A DNA stretch of 64,000 nt from Topomyia yanbarensis (lineage: Eukaryota > Arthropoda > Insecta > Diptera > Culicidae): contig NC_080672.1 in the NCBI RefSeq assembly GCF_030247195.1, positions 14,570,001-14,634,000 on the forward strand. The letters run 5' to 3'. The translations under genes and the position numbers were made by a program. Shown piece by piece: positions 22,665-34,294 of this stretch; the first letter of the stretch is position 1; each line of letters starts with the position of its first letter. The notes beneath the pieces were generated by a model. That model saw nothing but the letters and a program-made list of their open reading frames with translations, did not search any database and was not told the DNA's origin.

Positions 22665-22990
22665 TGCCCGTAGACTATTATCTCATCGTTACGGATAATT
22701 TAAGTGCTATAGAGGCTCTCTATTCGATGAATCGTAGAAAGCAGTCCTCGTATTTTCTGGGCAAAATACAGAAACTTCATAGCGTTTCATCTAAGTCTCG
22801 TGTCTCGAGTCTCTTCCAATTGCTTCTTTGAACTTGTGGCGACGGATTATCACGACATCGAACATGTTGTCTGGACATGTGATGAGTATTGTGATGGCAG
22901 ATCTCAGCTAAACGATTTATTTTGGGCTTTGGATGTGCTGGTGATAAATGCCCAAAACATAGTTACTTTTTCTTTTTTTTTCTATCATTC
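22665..22990 (+). pseudogene. RNase H and C-terminal tail fragments of an I-type non-LTR element
   Basis: Frame by frame the translation gives SAIEALYSMNRRKQSSYFLG, the RNase H middle motif. A deletion and frameshift follow, then DYHDIEHVVWTC, DGRSQLNDLF and finally a frame resembling SLISIT. The order and wording parallel residues 346-550 of the better-preserved minus-strand copy at 40416-42116. The segment between (WVPSH...NEKAD) is lost. The 3' flank up to about 23230 may be the element's untranslated end. Confidence 0.7.
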
Positions 22991-25078
22991 ACTGATCTCT
23001 ATTACGAGACTTTCAGAAAATCTAATGCTGCACCATTGAAAACCGAATTCTAATAACGGCCTGGAAGTCGGACTCCTAAAAAAGGCCAACCGGTTGATCC
23101 ATATGCTAATATAGTGCAAGGATGTGTTCATCATGTCCCTGTCCTCGTTGTCCGCTATTTCTTTTCTACTAATAACATGCTTCTACTACTACATCCCTCT
23201 TGTGAATGTCACTCTTGTAGATAAACCCGTTATGAATGTATGTCCAAAGAATTAATCCCCTATGTGAATGTTTTTTCAAGGAATATTTTGCACGCCTACA
23301 GAATGCCGACAAGTGTTTCTTCTAATTTTAATTGTTGAATCAAGGAATGTAAACTTTGGTATTAGTACGCGTTAATAACTCGGTTACTGAACTAGTCCCT
23401 TTTCAAGTACGTCTCGATCGGCAGCTGACTCACGACGAATGACTGCTTTTTTACATTCGATAAGCAGTAGTAGCCTGGGTGATGATTTGTCACGCAGACT
23501 ACAAAACTTGACCTGCTAGTAGAGGGGTGTGCAAGTAGCACCAACAAGAAATGTCTTCAGGCCTTCAGAGATCTGTTTTTATATTGCTAGAATACGTCCT
23601 TGTTAAACATGCTAAAATGTATTCAAAGTTTTTGAAGATGTTCTAAAGGGAGGTAGGCAAGCTTATTCTTAATTAAATCTAGTTATTACCTTAAATCTTT
23701 CGTATATTATCAATATTCCTACTTTTAGAATGACCATTGAATTAATATAAAAATAATTAAAATTTCAATTTATCCTCCTAATGCGTTATGTCGATCTCTA
23801 CTTTGAAAATACACCACGGAGTTTTGAGGATTTTTTCGACGACGAGTTATAAAAAGCAGTGTTAGGCGTTCAAGCGGTTTCCCTTTAAGTTGAAATAAGT
23901 CCAGCAAGGAAATCCAAGGATTAGATATTTCTTAGAACTTAATTGGGATAGGTCAATATATTAAAAATTCCTGAAAAGTTTTGTGTGAAAATGAGAATAA
24001 ATGCTTTGCCAAAGGCATGTATCATTTTGAAACATATTGTGTAGGGGAAGTATGTTAAAACATAATCATAATTGAATAAAAATATTAAAGATGATATTTC
24101 GTAACGTGCTTACCAGCATTGATGGAAAATTAGGGGACAAAACATTTTTAAGTAAGTAATTCTTTATGAGAACGGCCCTTTCAATCAAAATTTAATATGA
24201 TAAATCAAAAACACAACGGAGAACGCATGTTAGTATGACCCAATAACAATTTATTTAATGCATAATATACTAAAAAGTAGGTATATTCCTGTGTCTGATC
24301 ACATTATTATATGATCCAGTTTATCATTAAATGTTGTATGCCCACGCTATTTAACAACAACGTTTATATACTTGAAACCCGCTTAGGTATTTCCCGATAA
24401 AAGATACAGCCTCGGCTTTGAAGTTCGTCATTCCTCGATAGTTATTACACTCGAGTTTGTGGCCCTATCATTTTGATATACTCTGAATTAAAGGTTCCTA
24501 CTAAAATTTAAGTATATACGAGTCTTATCAAGCCGAAAGTAAAATGTTTTGTGAAAAATATTTTAAAACGAAGAGTAAAAATGTGAAAATCGAAATAAAT
24601 TCTTGTGATTTCGAATCACTTTACGATTACTTGGTTACATTGTATTTATGTTTGATTACGCGAATTATTTTAAGAATAAAGACAATTACCTTGATTATTA
24701 TCCAAATAACTCTTGATTATGTTTCACTATTTTGGCTTGTTGCAAACCCCTTGGATTTTGCCCTGGTTTTGTAGGTAAAATCCAATCATATCAGAATTTT
24801 TTTTAACATTGTTACAATTTTTGCCCATAATGAAGTTATACGGGTTCAAAAAAGTTGCGTGTTTTGTAATGAAGAAAAATACCTTCCAACATTGATAACG
24901 CAAAAAATCAGAAACAAAAAAATTACAAGTAATTTTAAGAATTAGAAAACGTCCCATAACTCGAATAGTGTGAGTGACAGAGACAACACGTCTTCTGCAA
25001 AATTTATTAAACTACTCGCCTCGACAACTTTGTCGAGTCTTTCGATTCAAAAGTTAAATTTTCTATGATCAGGCTGTC
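22991..25078. other. No gene recognised
   Basis: Very AT-rich in 23700-24960. A few 60-76 codon frames lack family features. No strong inverted or tandem repeat was noticed. Confidence 0.5.
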
Positions 25079-25117
25079 TGTATGTAAAAGCGCCACAAGA
25101 TGGCGCTTTTACATACA
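25079..25117. repeat. Perfect 17-bp hairpin with 5-bp loop
   Basis: The arms tgtatgtaaaagcgcca (25079-25095) and its exact complement (25101-25117) enclose caaga. A second, smaller stem (ctcgaca/tgtcgag) lies just upstream near 25019-25036. It could be a MITE remnant, a transcriptional hairpin or chance; nothing nearby identifies it. Confidence 0.7.
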
Positions 25118-26169
25118 CACAAACGTCGAAAATGTAAAATCGCCAATAAAAACAGTTTTGACTCTAACGAAATAAGTACGTCAAAACGCTGTGCCGTGGT
25201 GTTTCAAACAACTCGCGATCTGGCGTACGTTGCTTGGTCTCAGCAATAACAACGGCTTCTAATTTGATTTCGACAGGTCTGATAGTAAGTTATTGATCGG
25301 GGTTGTCGTTTACTCATCACTCGAAACACCTTCAAGAACATTTGGGAAGAAGTTCTTTCAAATCTCAAATCACCTTTCTTTAGTGCAACATTTTTGTCAC
25401 CGTTCTTGCAGCAACGAACAGAGGAATGGGTAAGTCAATACGTCATATGAATCGCTACGGTGTAGTTTCACATTGCGGGAATATGACACATATGAATTAT
25501 GAATTGTCGTTCTACCATTGAAACAAGTTCTCAGTTATGGTTGCTGGTTAGATCTTCTCATAACGTTACTTGACCATCATGGGACTTAATGAAGGGTAAA
25601 ATTCGTTTGTGTAGTCATACTATTTTATGTAATTCTGAATTCTTCGTTTTATTCGTCACAAAAATTGCTACAGGAAAAACTCCCTTGTCAAATCATATTT
25701 TATTTTCGAGACTTTGTTTGCGAAAACAATCTGCTAGAAAATTGGAGCAGTAGCCTTGTAAATTTCGAACCCCAGGTTTTATTTTAAATCGGTTTTCGCA
25801 TACGCATACAGACACATCTATCGAGTCTCGTCAGCACCTGATCGTACAGTTAACGGGCTTGGGATCTTATTTTCGTTTTTTGTTGTTTGGGGTTACTGTT
25901 AGGTTGATTACTTGCTCGGTTCACTTGCTTACATTGGTAGCATTTTCGGGGACGGATTTTCAGCATAGTTCAGCATTCAATTTGGTTACCATAGATTTTT
26001 GAAGAATAAACTAAAGATCAATTGTTCTGAGTACCTTACTTGTGAGAAACTAAGCAGTTGAACTAAGATAGCTCATGAGGTATCAACCTTTCAAAGTGTA
26101 ACCTGTCAGGGTAACAATTTGTCACCGAGTGGAAAAATATCTGTGTAGCAAATTTTGTTTCATATTTAT
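25118..26169. other. No gene recognised
   Basis: No recognisable coding or RNA gene. Moderately AT-rich, apparently single copy within this window. Confidence 0.5.
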
Positions 26170-26290
26170 AAATAAATGCATAAATGACGTTGCATTTTGG
26201 GTGTAGGGGGGTATACAAAATTTTGTCGAGGTGCGACGAGGGGAAGGGTAGCGCCAGAAGTTTTGCGAAGTAGCATTAAGGCAGCAGTAG
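26170..26290. mobile_element. Degenerate relative of the MITE at 30367-30665
   Basis: The sequence cataaatgacgttgcattt, a G-rich stretch ggtgtaggggggtat and the words gtgcgacgaggggaaggg resemble the left half of the element at 30367-30665 (cataaatgacgtagcatta, G runs, gacgacagggggg). The ends are eroded. Confidence 0.45.
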
Positions 26291-26808
26291 GGATTTAGCC
26301 CCTCGAGATACTTTAAAAGTTGCTCAAATATTTAACTGATCTATTTCCGTTGAAGAATCCACCGATCGATTCAAAACAAAAGTTTGTTTGTTATTTTTCC
26401 TTGGATACCGCAAGCAATGGGGAAATACCTAATCAAAGTTTCGGTTTGCGGGTAGCGAAAATTATGGTATTTTTTATATTTTGTATTCGTTTTAGGTTTC
26501 TGAAGATTCGCGATTGGAAAAATCGACAAATAGATGCACAGTTCAGATCCAACATCAATTTGTCAAACCACCATTTACTGATGCTGTAAAAGTTCGAGTT
26601 TCACTGGAAAGTGACGGGCTTCCAGCAACGACAAGTTTTTCAATTCCATCAAAATCTGTCGTGAGTAGCACATTCACTCTCAGGATCAGTCATTTTAAAA
26701 ACTCGCTGATCGGAGGAATAAAATTATCGTCAAAATGTGATGTGACCATCCGGAAACTACCTGTTTCTGATTTACCTAGTTGACGAAAGGAGTTAGCATA
26801 GATGCTAA

Positions 26809-27218
26809 CTTTTTTACGTTTTAACGACATTCAATTAGCTAGAGATTACTGGGTAGGGAAAGTTATGAAACTTAGAGCCATAGTACTCAAGTGAGAGCAA
26901 GGATGTGAAGTAAACAGATCGGAAAACTAGAAGTGGCAGGGTCATTAGAACAGGCTTAATATCGTGCGGGCTTAATTTTTGCCTTCTGATAATGAGGGTC
27001 GAGCTTAGGCAGAATAACTACGAATCACCCGAGTTCACTATCATGTGTCCTTGATAAAGGTAGACGTATCTATCTTTACCGTGACAACCGGCACTTCTAG
27101 TTTTCCGATCTGTTTACTTCACATCCTTGCTCTCACTTGAGTACTATGGCTCTAAGTTTCATAACTTTCCCTACCAAGTAATCTCTAGCTAATTGAATGT
27201 CGTTAAAACGTAAAAAAG
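26809..27218. mobile_element. MITE with 127-bp terminal inverted repeats (410 bp)
   Basis: 26809-26935 and 27092-27218 are near-perfect inverted copies (cttttttacgttttaacgac at the outer left edge). Between them lies a 156-bp spacer with no coding content. The inner half of the left arm plus the spacer resembles 33978-34190. No clear target duplication is visible. The small frame mismatch in the arms (actgggtaggg versus acttggtaggg) shows slight divergence. Confidence 0.75.
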
Positions 27219-27996
27219 AAAATGTGACTAACATAGTCGAAATAAAAAAGGGAAAAATAGATGCTAACTTCGATTATGAATTCAGGCAGGTTTACTAGAA
27301 ATTTACTCTCAGTCGGGTCAGCAAATGAAATTAGTGTAGTATGTCGAGAAACATGTACTGGAATATGAAGTGGCGATTGAAATCGTCAGCATATTACTCG
27401 TTAGAGCCTCGTGCAAAAATCATATTTTGGCAAAAGGTAGCATGCTTGCGAATACGCTACGGATTCAGATTTTACATCCACGTGACCAGCAGAACTTCGT
27501 CACATCGTTCCTTAGACACTATGTTGTTATCGGTTGGAAAAGCGCTAAGAAACCTGGGGCAACATTTTCAAATTTTTCGGGTTTATTGTTATATGCAGTT
27601 CAAAGCATATTTGACAATACTACCTTGTCTCTTCCATAAAATGTCGTCTCTCTAACCAGTTCGACGCATCATTATCATTGTATGTCCACCCATCTGTGCA
27701 CCAAAAAATAAGTTCAAAGCCCGTTAATAATTTATCATCGAAAAAATTCAAAAGTGTCCGCGTATCATATAACGGACTAAATTCAGATTTCTGTGTAGAA
27801 AGTTTAACAATTTCTGATATGTACCTTCAAAATAACCCTTGTATTCGATATTTCAGGCTAAGGGTTAAAACATGTGTCAAATGGGCTTTACATATACTAA
27901 TTGAGGGAAAGGGGGGGGGGGTTATTCTTAGTATGCATAACAAACATAAAGATGTGACACAAGGTGCTAAATGCGCACTAATATCCTGTCAATCCT
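27219..27996. other. No gene recognised; 11-base G run
   Basis: Overlapping open frames of 89-106 codons on the plus strand at 27341-27998 have no recognisable motif and are not supported as genes. A G11 run sits at 27911-27921. Confidence 0.45.
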
Positions 27997-28204
27997 GAAA
28001 AGTTGGAAATTTAATGCTTCGTGTTCCACTCGTCAGTAACTAATATTAGTTTTATTTGGACATTAGTAATTAGTTGGACGATGTATCAAAACCATCACCA
28101 AATTGGCGTCAGTTAGACACTAAATCCACACAGTTCAGACAACATGTGTAAACGCCTAAAGCAACTGGCTGGCATCGAACACAAAACATTAAATTTCCAA
28201 CTTT
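27997..28204. mobile_element. Small MITE-like inverted-repeat element (208 bp)
   Basis: GAAAAGTTGGAAATTTAATG at 27997-28016 pairs with its reverse complement at 28185-28204 (one mismatch). Weaker pairing extends to about 40 bp. No coding content was found. Confidence 0.55.
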
Positions 28205-28289
28205 CCAAAGTTAGGTCTTGTGCCCTTATGCGCAAATTGGTTAATCCATTTTTTTTTCTTTTGGGAAAAGGACAAATTGCATACTGTCA

Positions 28290-29470
28290 ATCCCATTTTT
28301 CACTAGATTGTCTACTCTAAAGGCCATCGAGGTTGCGAAGATCAAGAGCTGGAACGCGTTTCTCCAAGGGATATCTCCCGATGTTTCCACCACTAAGCTT
28401 TGGAGGAGAGTTAACGTTCTCAGCGGGAAAAGAAGGCAAGTCGGCTTCTCCCTCGAAATCAACAGAACCACAACAGTCGAACCCCAAGTAATTGCCGAAG
28501 AACTCGGCAAACACCTCAGCTCGTTATCCTCAGACGCTGCCCTCCTTCCAACCTTTTCAGTACGATGAAGAAGACTCGGAAGAGCGGACTCCGGACAAGA
28601 CTTCAACAGTGTTTTCCGGGATAGAATTAACAGCGGCACTCGCTACCGCCCACGGCAACTCCGCGGGACTAGATGATTTCGGCTACCCTATGTTGCAGCA
28701 TGCTCCACCCCAGGCTAGAAGAGCGCTATTGGAACCGCATCTGGAATGGCCAACCCATCCTAATTTTTTGGAAAACGGCCCTTGTAATCCTCATACCAAA
28801 GAAGGGCAACACTCCCCGTACGGCGCAAGACTTCCGTTCGATTAGCCTGCTCCCCTGCGTATCAAAAACTATGGAGCGGCAAATTGACCTACCTCGAAGA
28901 AAACTCCTATCTTGACCAGCGCCAATTTGCATTTTGCAAGGGTGGAGGGACTGGAGCCCACCTCGGATCCTTTAGGGAAATTCTCCGGCAGGCTCTGACG
29001 GACGACCTGCATGCAATATTGGACATCGCCAAGGCCTACAACACAGTCTACCGCGAGGGGGTTCTCCGGCAACTAGTTAATTGGGGAGTTACCGGAAACC
29101 TTGGGAACTACATCAAGGACTACCTCAATAATCGTTAAACAACTGTAACTTCTTCCGAGTGGGAGTCGGTAGCCTACAATCCAGAACTTATGTGGAAGGA
29201 AACGGTATCCCACAGGGTTCCGCCCTCGCCGTCACTTTATTCCTCGTCAGCATGAACTCCCTCTTTGCATCTCTACCGGGGGGAGTTTATGTTTTCGTCT
29301 ACGCCGACGACATCATAATCGTCTTAGTGGGAAGATTGACCGCTCGAGTGCGGATAAAGCTCCATGCCGCAGTAAACGCCATCGGAAAATGGGCTGAAAC
29401 AGTGGGGTTCAATATAGCCGCCGCCAAATGCTCAGTATCACATTGTTGCAATTCCTATCACATAACCAAT
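28290..29470 (+). pseudogene. LOA/R1-like non-LTR retrotransposon reverse transcriptase, broken
   Basis: Plus-strand frames spell the RT palm in order: SAGLDDFGYPML (28660), RSISLLPCVSKTMERQI (28837 on), LDQRQFAFCKGGGTGAHLGS (28912 on), LDIAKAYNTVYREGVLRQL (motif A, catalytic Asp kept), GIPQGSALAVTLFL (motif B) and FVYADDIII with the YADD box at 29299-29310. WAETVGFNIAAAKC follows. Frameshifts lie near 28570 and 28880, and a stop follows YLNNR at 29136-29138, so no full-length protein is possible. Homology stops at about 29470. The motif wording is closest to mosquito LOA/R1-group elements as I remember them; the clade is not certain. Confidence 0.8.
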
Positions 29471-30046
29471 AATAGACTGGTCAAGCTCCGAAATACAATT
29501 ATCCGCCAACTGTTCATTTTATCGTTCGTCGCACATAGCCTCTCTTTTGCCTCACATAGTTTAAATGAACTGGATGCATTTGGCAGTACACCATGGCTGC
29601 ATTTGATTTTTTGCTATTTGCATGTCTTGTCCCAGATATCACTGGCGACTTAGCACGTGTTGTTAGGGGCATGATACATTGGACTAGACAAAATAGAGGA
29701 CTTGATGCTACAGCCTTCGAGACAAACAGGCGCAATATATAGTGCTCTTCCCGAGGACCGGTGTTTACTTGGCAGACAGTCGCCACTTCGTCCGGTTTTG
29801 CAATTTTGCCTCGCGGAACGGACCGAGATCCCCCAAACCATAAGCTACAAGCAACCCGCGAAAAACAAAATGAAAAAAATCGACCATTACATATACTGAT
29901 TGGGCTTCAGATTCGCATGCACTAATATAGCACTTTCTGGAATTTTGTGGTTCGATCGAAATTGATACCCGCTTGATTTTGGGGTCGTTATTGAGTCACA
30001 TTTGTTCGAAAAAGTGATCCGTGGTAATGTAGAAGGGCTTTCTTTT
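29471..30046. other. Unidentified sequence after the RT pseudogene
   Basis: The segment 29514-29786 has an open minus frame of 90 codons and one plus frame with three stops, neither of which I recognise. It may be another transposon fragment. Confidence 0.35.
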
Positions 30047-30122
30047 TTCAATTTGTTTATTTGATAAGGCACGTATGCGTTAGCTTAAAGGTGCCATTTT
30101 TTCATTGTTTTACATTTTGATT
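30047..30122 (-). repeat. Truncated 3' tail of the 39.6-43.3 kb retrotransposon family
   Basis: The segment tttatttgataaggcacg...gcgttagcttaaaggtgcca followed by attgttttacattttg matches 39641-39710 and 51303-51374. At 39641 this sequence is the 3' end of the large minus-strand retrotransposon, so this is a severely 5'-truncated minus-strand insertion. Confidence 0.65.
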
Positions 30123-30366
30123 GCAGAATGGCTGATAATGGCCAGCTAATCTTTCAAAAACAATTTAGCAATAGTGTGGTAATTTTTAATCGGTTGCCGA
30201 ATCCGGTTTTATGAAATTCTGTAACACGGCCCATCAAATAACATCAACTCAATGATGTACGCTAATAAAAATTCGAGAATATCAGGAAACAGGAGCGGCT
30301 CAAATGGCACGTTCTCAGATTTGTGCATTTGCTAAAACGATAACACACATAGTTCGTCACACCAAA

Positions 30367-30665
30367 GGGATCATCCATAAATGACGTAGCATTATATGGG
30401 GGAGGGGGAGTTTTGTATTTTGTGATGATGTGTGACGACAGGGGGGTAGGAGCTCATGTCATGCTACGTAGCTTTTTTAAAGGGGAATAGAATAGAATTT
30501 AAAAAAAAAAATTGCGGGAACGAAGGGGGCAGAGTTACCGTCAAGCTACGTAATTACCTGGGGGGTATTTACAGGTTTGTGACGAAATGCTACGAGGGGG
30601 GAGGGGGGGTGTTAAAAATCGCTCAAAAAATGCTACGTCATTTATGGATCATCCCCAACATGACA
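30367..30665. mobile_element. MITE with GATCATCC-type ends and G-rich strand (about 299 bp)
   Basis: Left end gggatcatccataaatgacg, continuing tagca. The right end is the same sequence inverted with one change (tgctacgtcatttatggatc). Several runs of five to seven G occur, all on the plus strand (ggggg-a-ggggg near 30399, gggggg near 30441 and 30561, gggggg-a-ggggggg near 30596). No transposase is present. The pattern resembles a widespread insect MITE type; a degenerate relative is at 26170-26290. The open frame at 30456-30683 is a by-product. Confidence 0.75.
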
Positions 30666-32639
30666 CTATTTATGAAACGGTGATGGGCATATCAACATTA
30701 TGCTGCTGAATATTTATTTGACAGATTTTCCGAATGCCATGAATTATTTGTTTACCTTTGTATGCTGAATGGAATATTTGAATAGATGTTATAATATTGC
30801 TTGGTCAGAATAGCCCTCTTCCAATATCATGATACTTCGATTATAGTAAATTGGCATTACTTATCGTTACCGTTCTCCTTAATCCTCTTACGTTCTCCAA
30901 ATCCTTTTATTCACATGGAGCATTAATCTTGTTTCAACTGTAAATATTATAATTTGTGCCAGAATAAATAATGACGAGAACTATAGAATTGAATATAACA
31001 ATATTTTTTATCTAGAAATCAAACTTGGAATGTTATATCATGCTTGACGTTCTTTGCTGTTGTTTTTTATGAACAACATAAGATGAATTTGACCTGTTTG
31101 TATGACTTGATTGTAAAATTTTAAAACATCGCTAATCTTCACTAATGTGTGACTCTGAGGTGTCGAGAGCTGCAGGAAGAACGTAAAGATTCAAAGAGTT
31201 TGAAGTTCATTCGTGTAAGGTATCGTGCTTTGCTAATTGGCTGACCAATTGTGAATTGGTTTTTCGCACAAATCTCATTCCCGTGTGATTTAGCTGTCGC
31301 CGTCAATGTTCATTATTCACATGTAACGCAGTGAGATTGCTTCATGCTACAATTATATTCAATATAACGAAGATTTTGATAGATATTTTCCTATACTGCC
31401 TATGATCGCAAGTCAGTCCCATAAAGATAGGAAATCCCATAGAAAACGGGACAAATTTGCGATCATTGGTAGTATAATAAATGCGTTTGTCCAGTACATA
31501 GTTGATTCCGTTGCATAAGTGGCACCCATACATGCATTGTAGTAGTTAGCAAAAGCGTCTATCAGTTATTATTTATCGGGGTAACACAGCTGTAAAAAAA
31601 ATCCGGATGAATGTAAATCACATTGTTTTATGAATTTACTAAAACTAAACCTATCTATTTACGAATGCATTTTTCAATGATTGATTGAATTGATTAGTTT
31701 TAGAACTTTCGACTATCACTGCGTGTTAGGACAGAGTCCAAAACTAAACCAATTAGTCAGGCAGTTGGCAGTGGACTGCGTCAAGTTTTGTCCAGAACAT
31801 AATTCCCACGGGTTTCCGAAAATAGAAACAGCAAGCTCCAGTTATTGTAATTCGGATTTTTCTTGATAAATTTTATATTTCTTCATTTTTTGAAATTTTA
31901 AAAAGTCAGATGTAAACAAACTACATTTTTTCAACTATGTTTGCTTTGATCGATCGCAGTTGCTCAATACTTCATTGTCAGATTATTGAGCAAAACGAGC
32001 AATTGCACATGGAAATGAGCAATAAAGTTTGAAAATTGAAAAAATATGAACGATTTTATAAAAAATGCTACCTTGCAGAAGTGACTGAACTTTGGCATGA
32101 AAAAAAATGTGGAATTGATAGGTAAGATACTAATTAACTGAACATGCATATGTTCTACAAATTTAGTCATGATAAAAAAGTGTAGTAGCGATTTGAACTC
32201 AGCCCGGATTTTTGAGGCATTAAAACCCTACTGCTGACTTAAGTTGAAATTTTATGACGGGCATCAAAAACCCATTGGTTAGAAAAAACAATTTAATATT
32301 TCTCAAATCCTAAGAGAAATAAATTTAAATTCCCACAATCCACTCTTCACGCGGTTTTTCATGCGTTAAAAAAGATTTTGTATGTAGATTTAACATGCTA
32401 CATTAGTTAGCTAATCTTGCTAACTAGTAGACTTAGTTTAATAGCAGAATTAAATTCTCTCTTCGGATTGAAGCAACCAAAATGTAGTAATTTAGTTGAA
32501 CGTATGCTTCTTAGAATCATTGGTAGCTGCAGGATTGTGAACTAAGACATATTAAATTCGAATCAAAACTCTCAATATTTGTCATGAAATGGGCTTATTC
32601 AGACGCAATTTTCTTCGCGTTTCTTCTCAATTTATGACA
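30666..32639. other. No gene recognised; imperfect hairpin at 31395-31473
   Basis: 31395-31420 (actgcctatgatcgcaagtc...) pairs imperfectly with 31448-31473. The rest is AT-rich without recognisable content. Confidence 0.45.
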
Positions 32640-32880
32640 AATCAAAAGTCACGCAAGGAAGCAATATGGGTACATTGCTGTACATCCTCTTCTTCAAGGA
32701 TGCATAATTTATATGTGGTGTTTGGCGTAAACTAGTTTATGCTAGTAACTTGAATATACCACTTGTTGTTCACTCTAGCGAAGATTGTATCTGTCTCGAA
32801 GAGCCTCTAGTGTGACTTTTCGACACGGTATCTACCGCTACGATTACCAAATCATGCGGTTTTCAAAAGGTTTTTAGGTT
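32640..32880 (+). pseudogene. Small Jockey-like reverse transcriptase fragment
   Basis: The translation from 32649 gives VTQGSNMGTLLYILFFKDA, a stop, then after a frame change RKLVYASNLNIPLVVHSSED and, past another stop, KSCGFQKVF. These correspond to RT motif B (QGS.LGPLLF.L), the YADD box (decayed to YASN) and the following KC.. segment. The piece is under 80 codons with at least two stops and cannot be functional. No other domain is found next to it. Confidence 0.65.
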
Positions 32881-33369
32881 GTGATGTTGTAGATAATGAT
32901 TACTAAGGTTGTTATTATTTTTGGTCGTTTTAAAGGTTAAAAATACAATATTGAGACCAGAACAATTACCCTATGTCATCAAATAGAATTTCGATTTGAG
33001 CTATCATTGAGATATTGAAATTTCTTGTCGATAACAAAGCAAGTATTCAATCTTATGCTTCGTCGAAAAAAAAAAACAAGTAAGCGCAGGAAACTCGGAA
33101 CAAACCTTAATATTTTATTTTGCAATCAAAATAAAAATTAAATTACCATTTAAATTTGACATCAAAATGTTCTTTTTCAATTCCGAAATGAACGCCTTGA
33201 AGATGAGCAGAGAAATAAAATGATTGCATTCAAGGATGGTGTCATTTGTTCAACTATTTTGCAATCTCTAAATAGGAACCGTGTTAAGAAATTAGTTTCC
33301 AAAATTTGGCATAATTTTGACAGGAAGGTGTGACCTCCCCTTCCTCCCTTTGCCACCCACACCGAGAGA
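32881..33369. other. No gene recognised
   Basis: AT-rich, with an A11 run near 33068. Nothing recognisable on either strand. Confidence 0.5.
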
Positions 33370-33735
33370 ATTAATTCGTAAATCGCTAAAAATTTGTTTC
33401 GTGCAGACAATTTTCATAAAACATACAAATTTTTCGTATATTTGATGAATTATTCGTAGTTGTATTGAAACACTTTTATTTTTATTACGAGTTTTCATAA
33501 AAAACACGAAACGACTTTCGTTGACTTATGACGAAGCGGCTTCATTTGGCAAACGAATTGTTCGCTATTATATACGAAAGTCTCAATAATATTTTCGAGC
33601 ACCATTCGTCAAATAGTCAACGTCAGAAGAGCTTCAATCGAGAGGTAGAATATTATGTCGTTGTTGCTATACGTTAGATGCTTCGTTGCAGAAAACGACG
33701 AATGAACTCGTGCATTGCACGATCAATTTCATTAT
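33370..33735. repeat. Region enriched in TTCGT/ACGAA words
   Basis: Roughly a dozen and a half TTCGT or ACGAA pentamers in both orientations occur within about 365 bp, well above what the AT-rich surroundings show. They do not have a fixed period. The arrangement resembles subterminal repeat clusters of DNA transposons, but no TIR was located. Confidence 0.4.
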
Positions 33736-33974
33736 ATTTTCGAATTTATACTTTCAGTGCAGCTGCAGCCACCTGTGAATATAAATACAATTTTCTCTTC
33801 CATAATCAACAGGTTTTATAGCAACTTACCAATTCTTTCGTCTGCTTATTTCACTGTAATACATGCTAAGAATAACGTCTACCTTTGAGGACAATTGAAT
33901 TCGAAGTTGTTTTGATGAACTGTTGTTACGGCATTTAATTATCAAGGGACTGGAAGGTGAAGTATATTTTTCAA

Positions 33975-34190
33975 TATTAAGAGCCATAGTACTCAATGGA
34001 GAGCAAGGAGTTGAAGGTAGACAGGTTAGAAAAGCGTGGAAAGGGTCATATGAACAAGCTTAGAGTTTACCGGCGACTTAACCCTTTGTCTGCTACCGCA
34101 GGAGTCAGGATCTTTTGGCATTAGAAATGCGAATCACCTGAGTCTACGGCATGTCCGGACAAGGGTAAAGAAACTTGTTACTTCATGCTC
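33975..34190. mobile_element. Truncated relative of the 26809-27218 MITE
   Basis: Shares agagccatagtactcaa, gagagcaagga, gggtcat and gcgaatcacc/gagt words in the same order as the inner left arm and spacer of 26809-27218. The outer arm and the right arm are missing. Confidence 0.55.
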
Positions 34191-34294
34191 TCGGAAAAAA
34201 ATATATGTTTTGGTGAACATGGTAAACATGATAGCAAAATGAAAGTCGTCTGGGCGACAATTTTTCACGAGCCTACTACGTGGTCATTTTTGTA

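Noticed and set aside
919..27921. G11 runs at 919-929 and 27911-27921
   Set aside because: Simple homopolymers, common in insect intergenic DNA, with no associated structure.
28241..28639. 132-codon minus-strand frame
   Set aside because: It lies antisense to the plus-strand reverse transcriptase pseudogene, whose motifs are clear.
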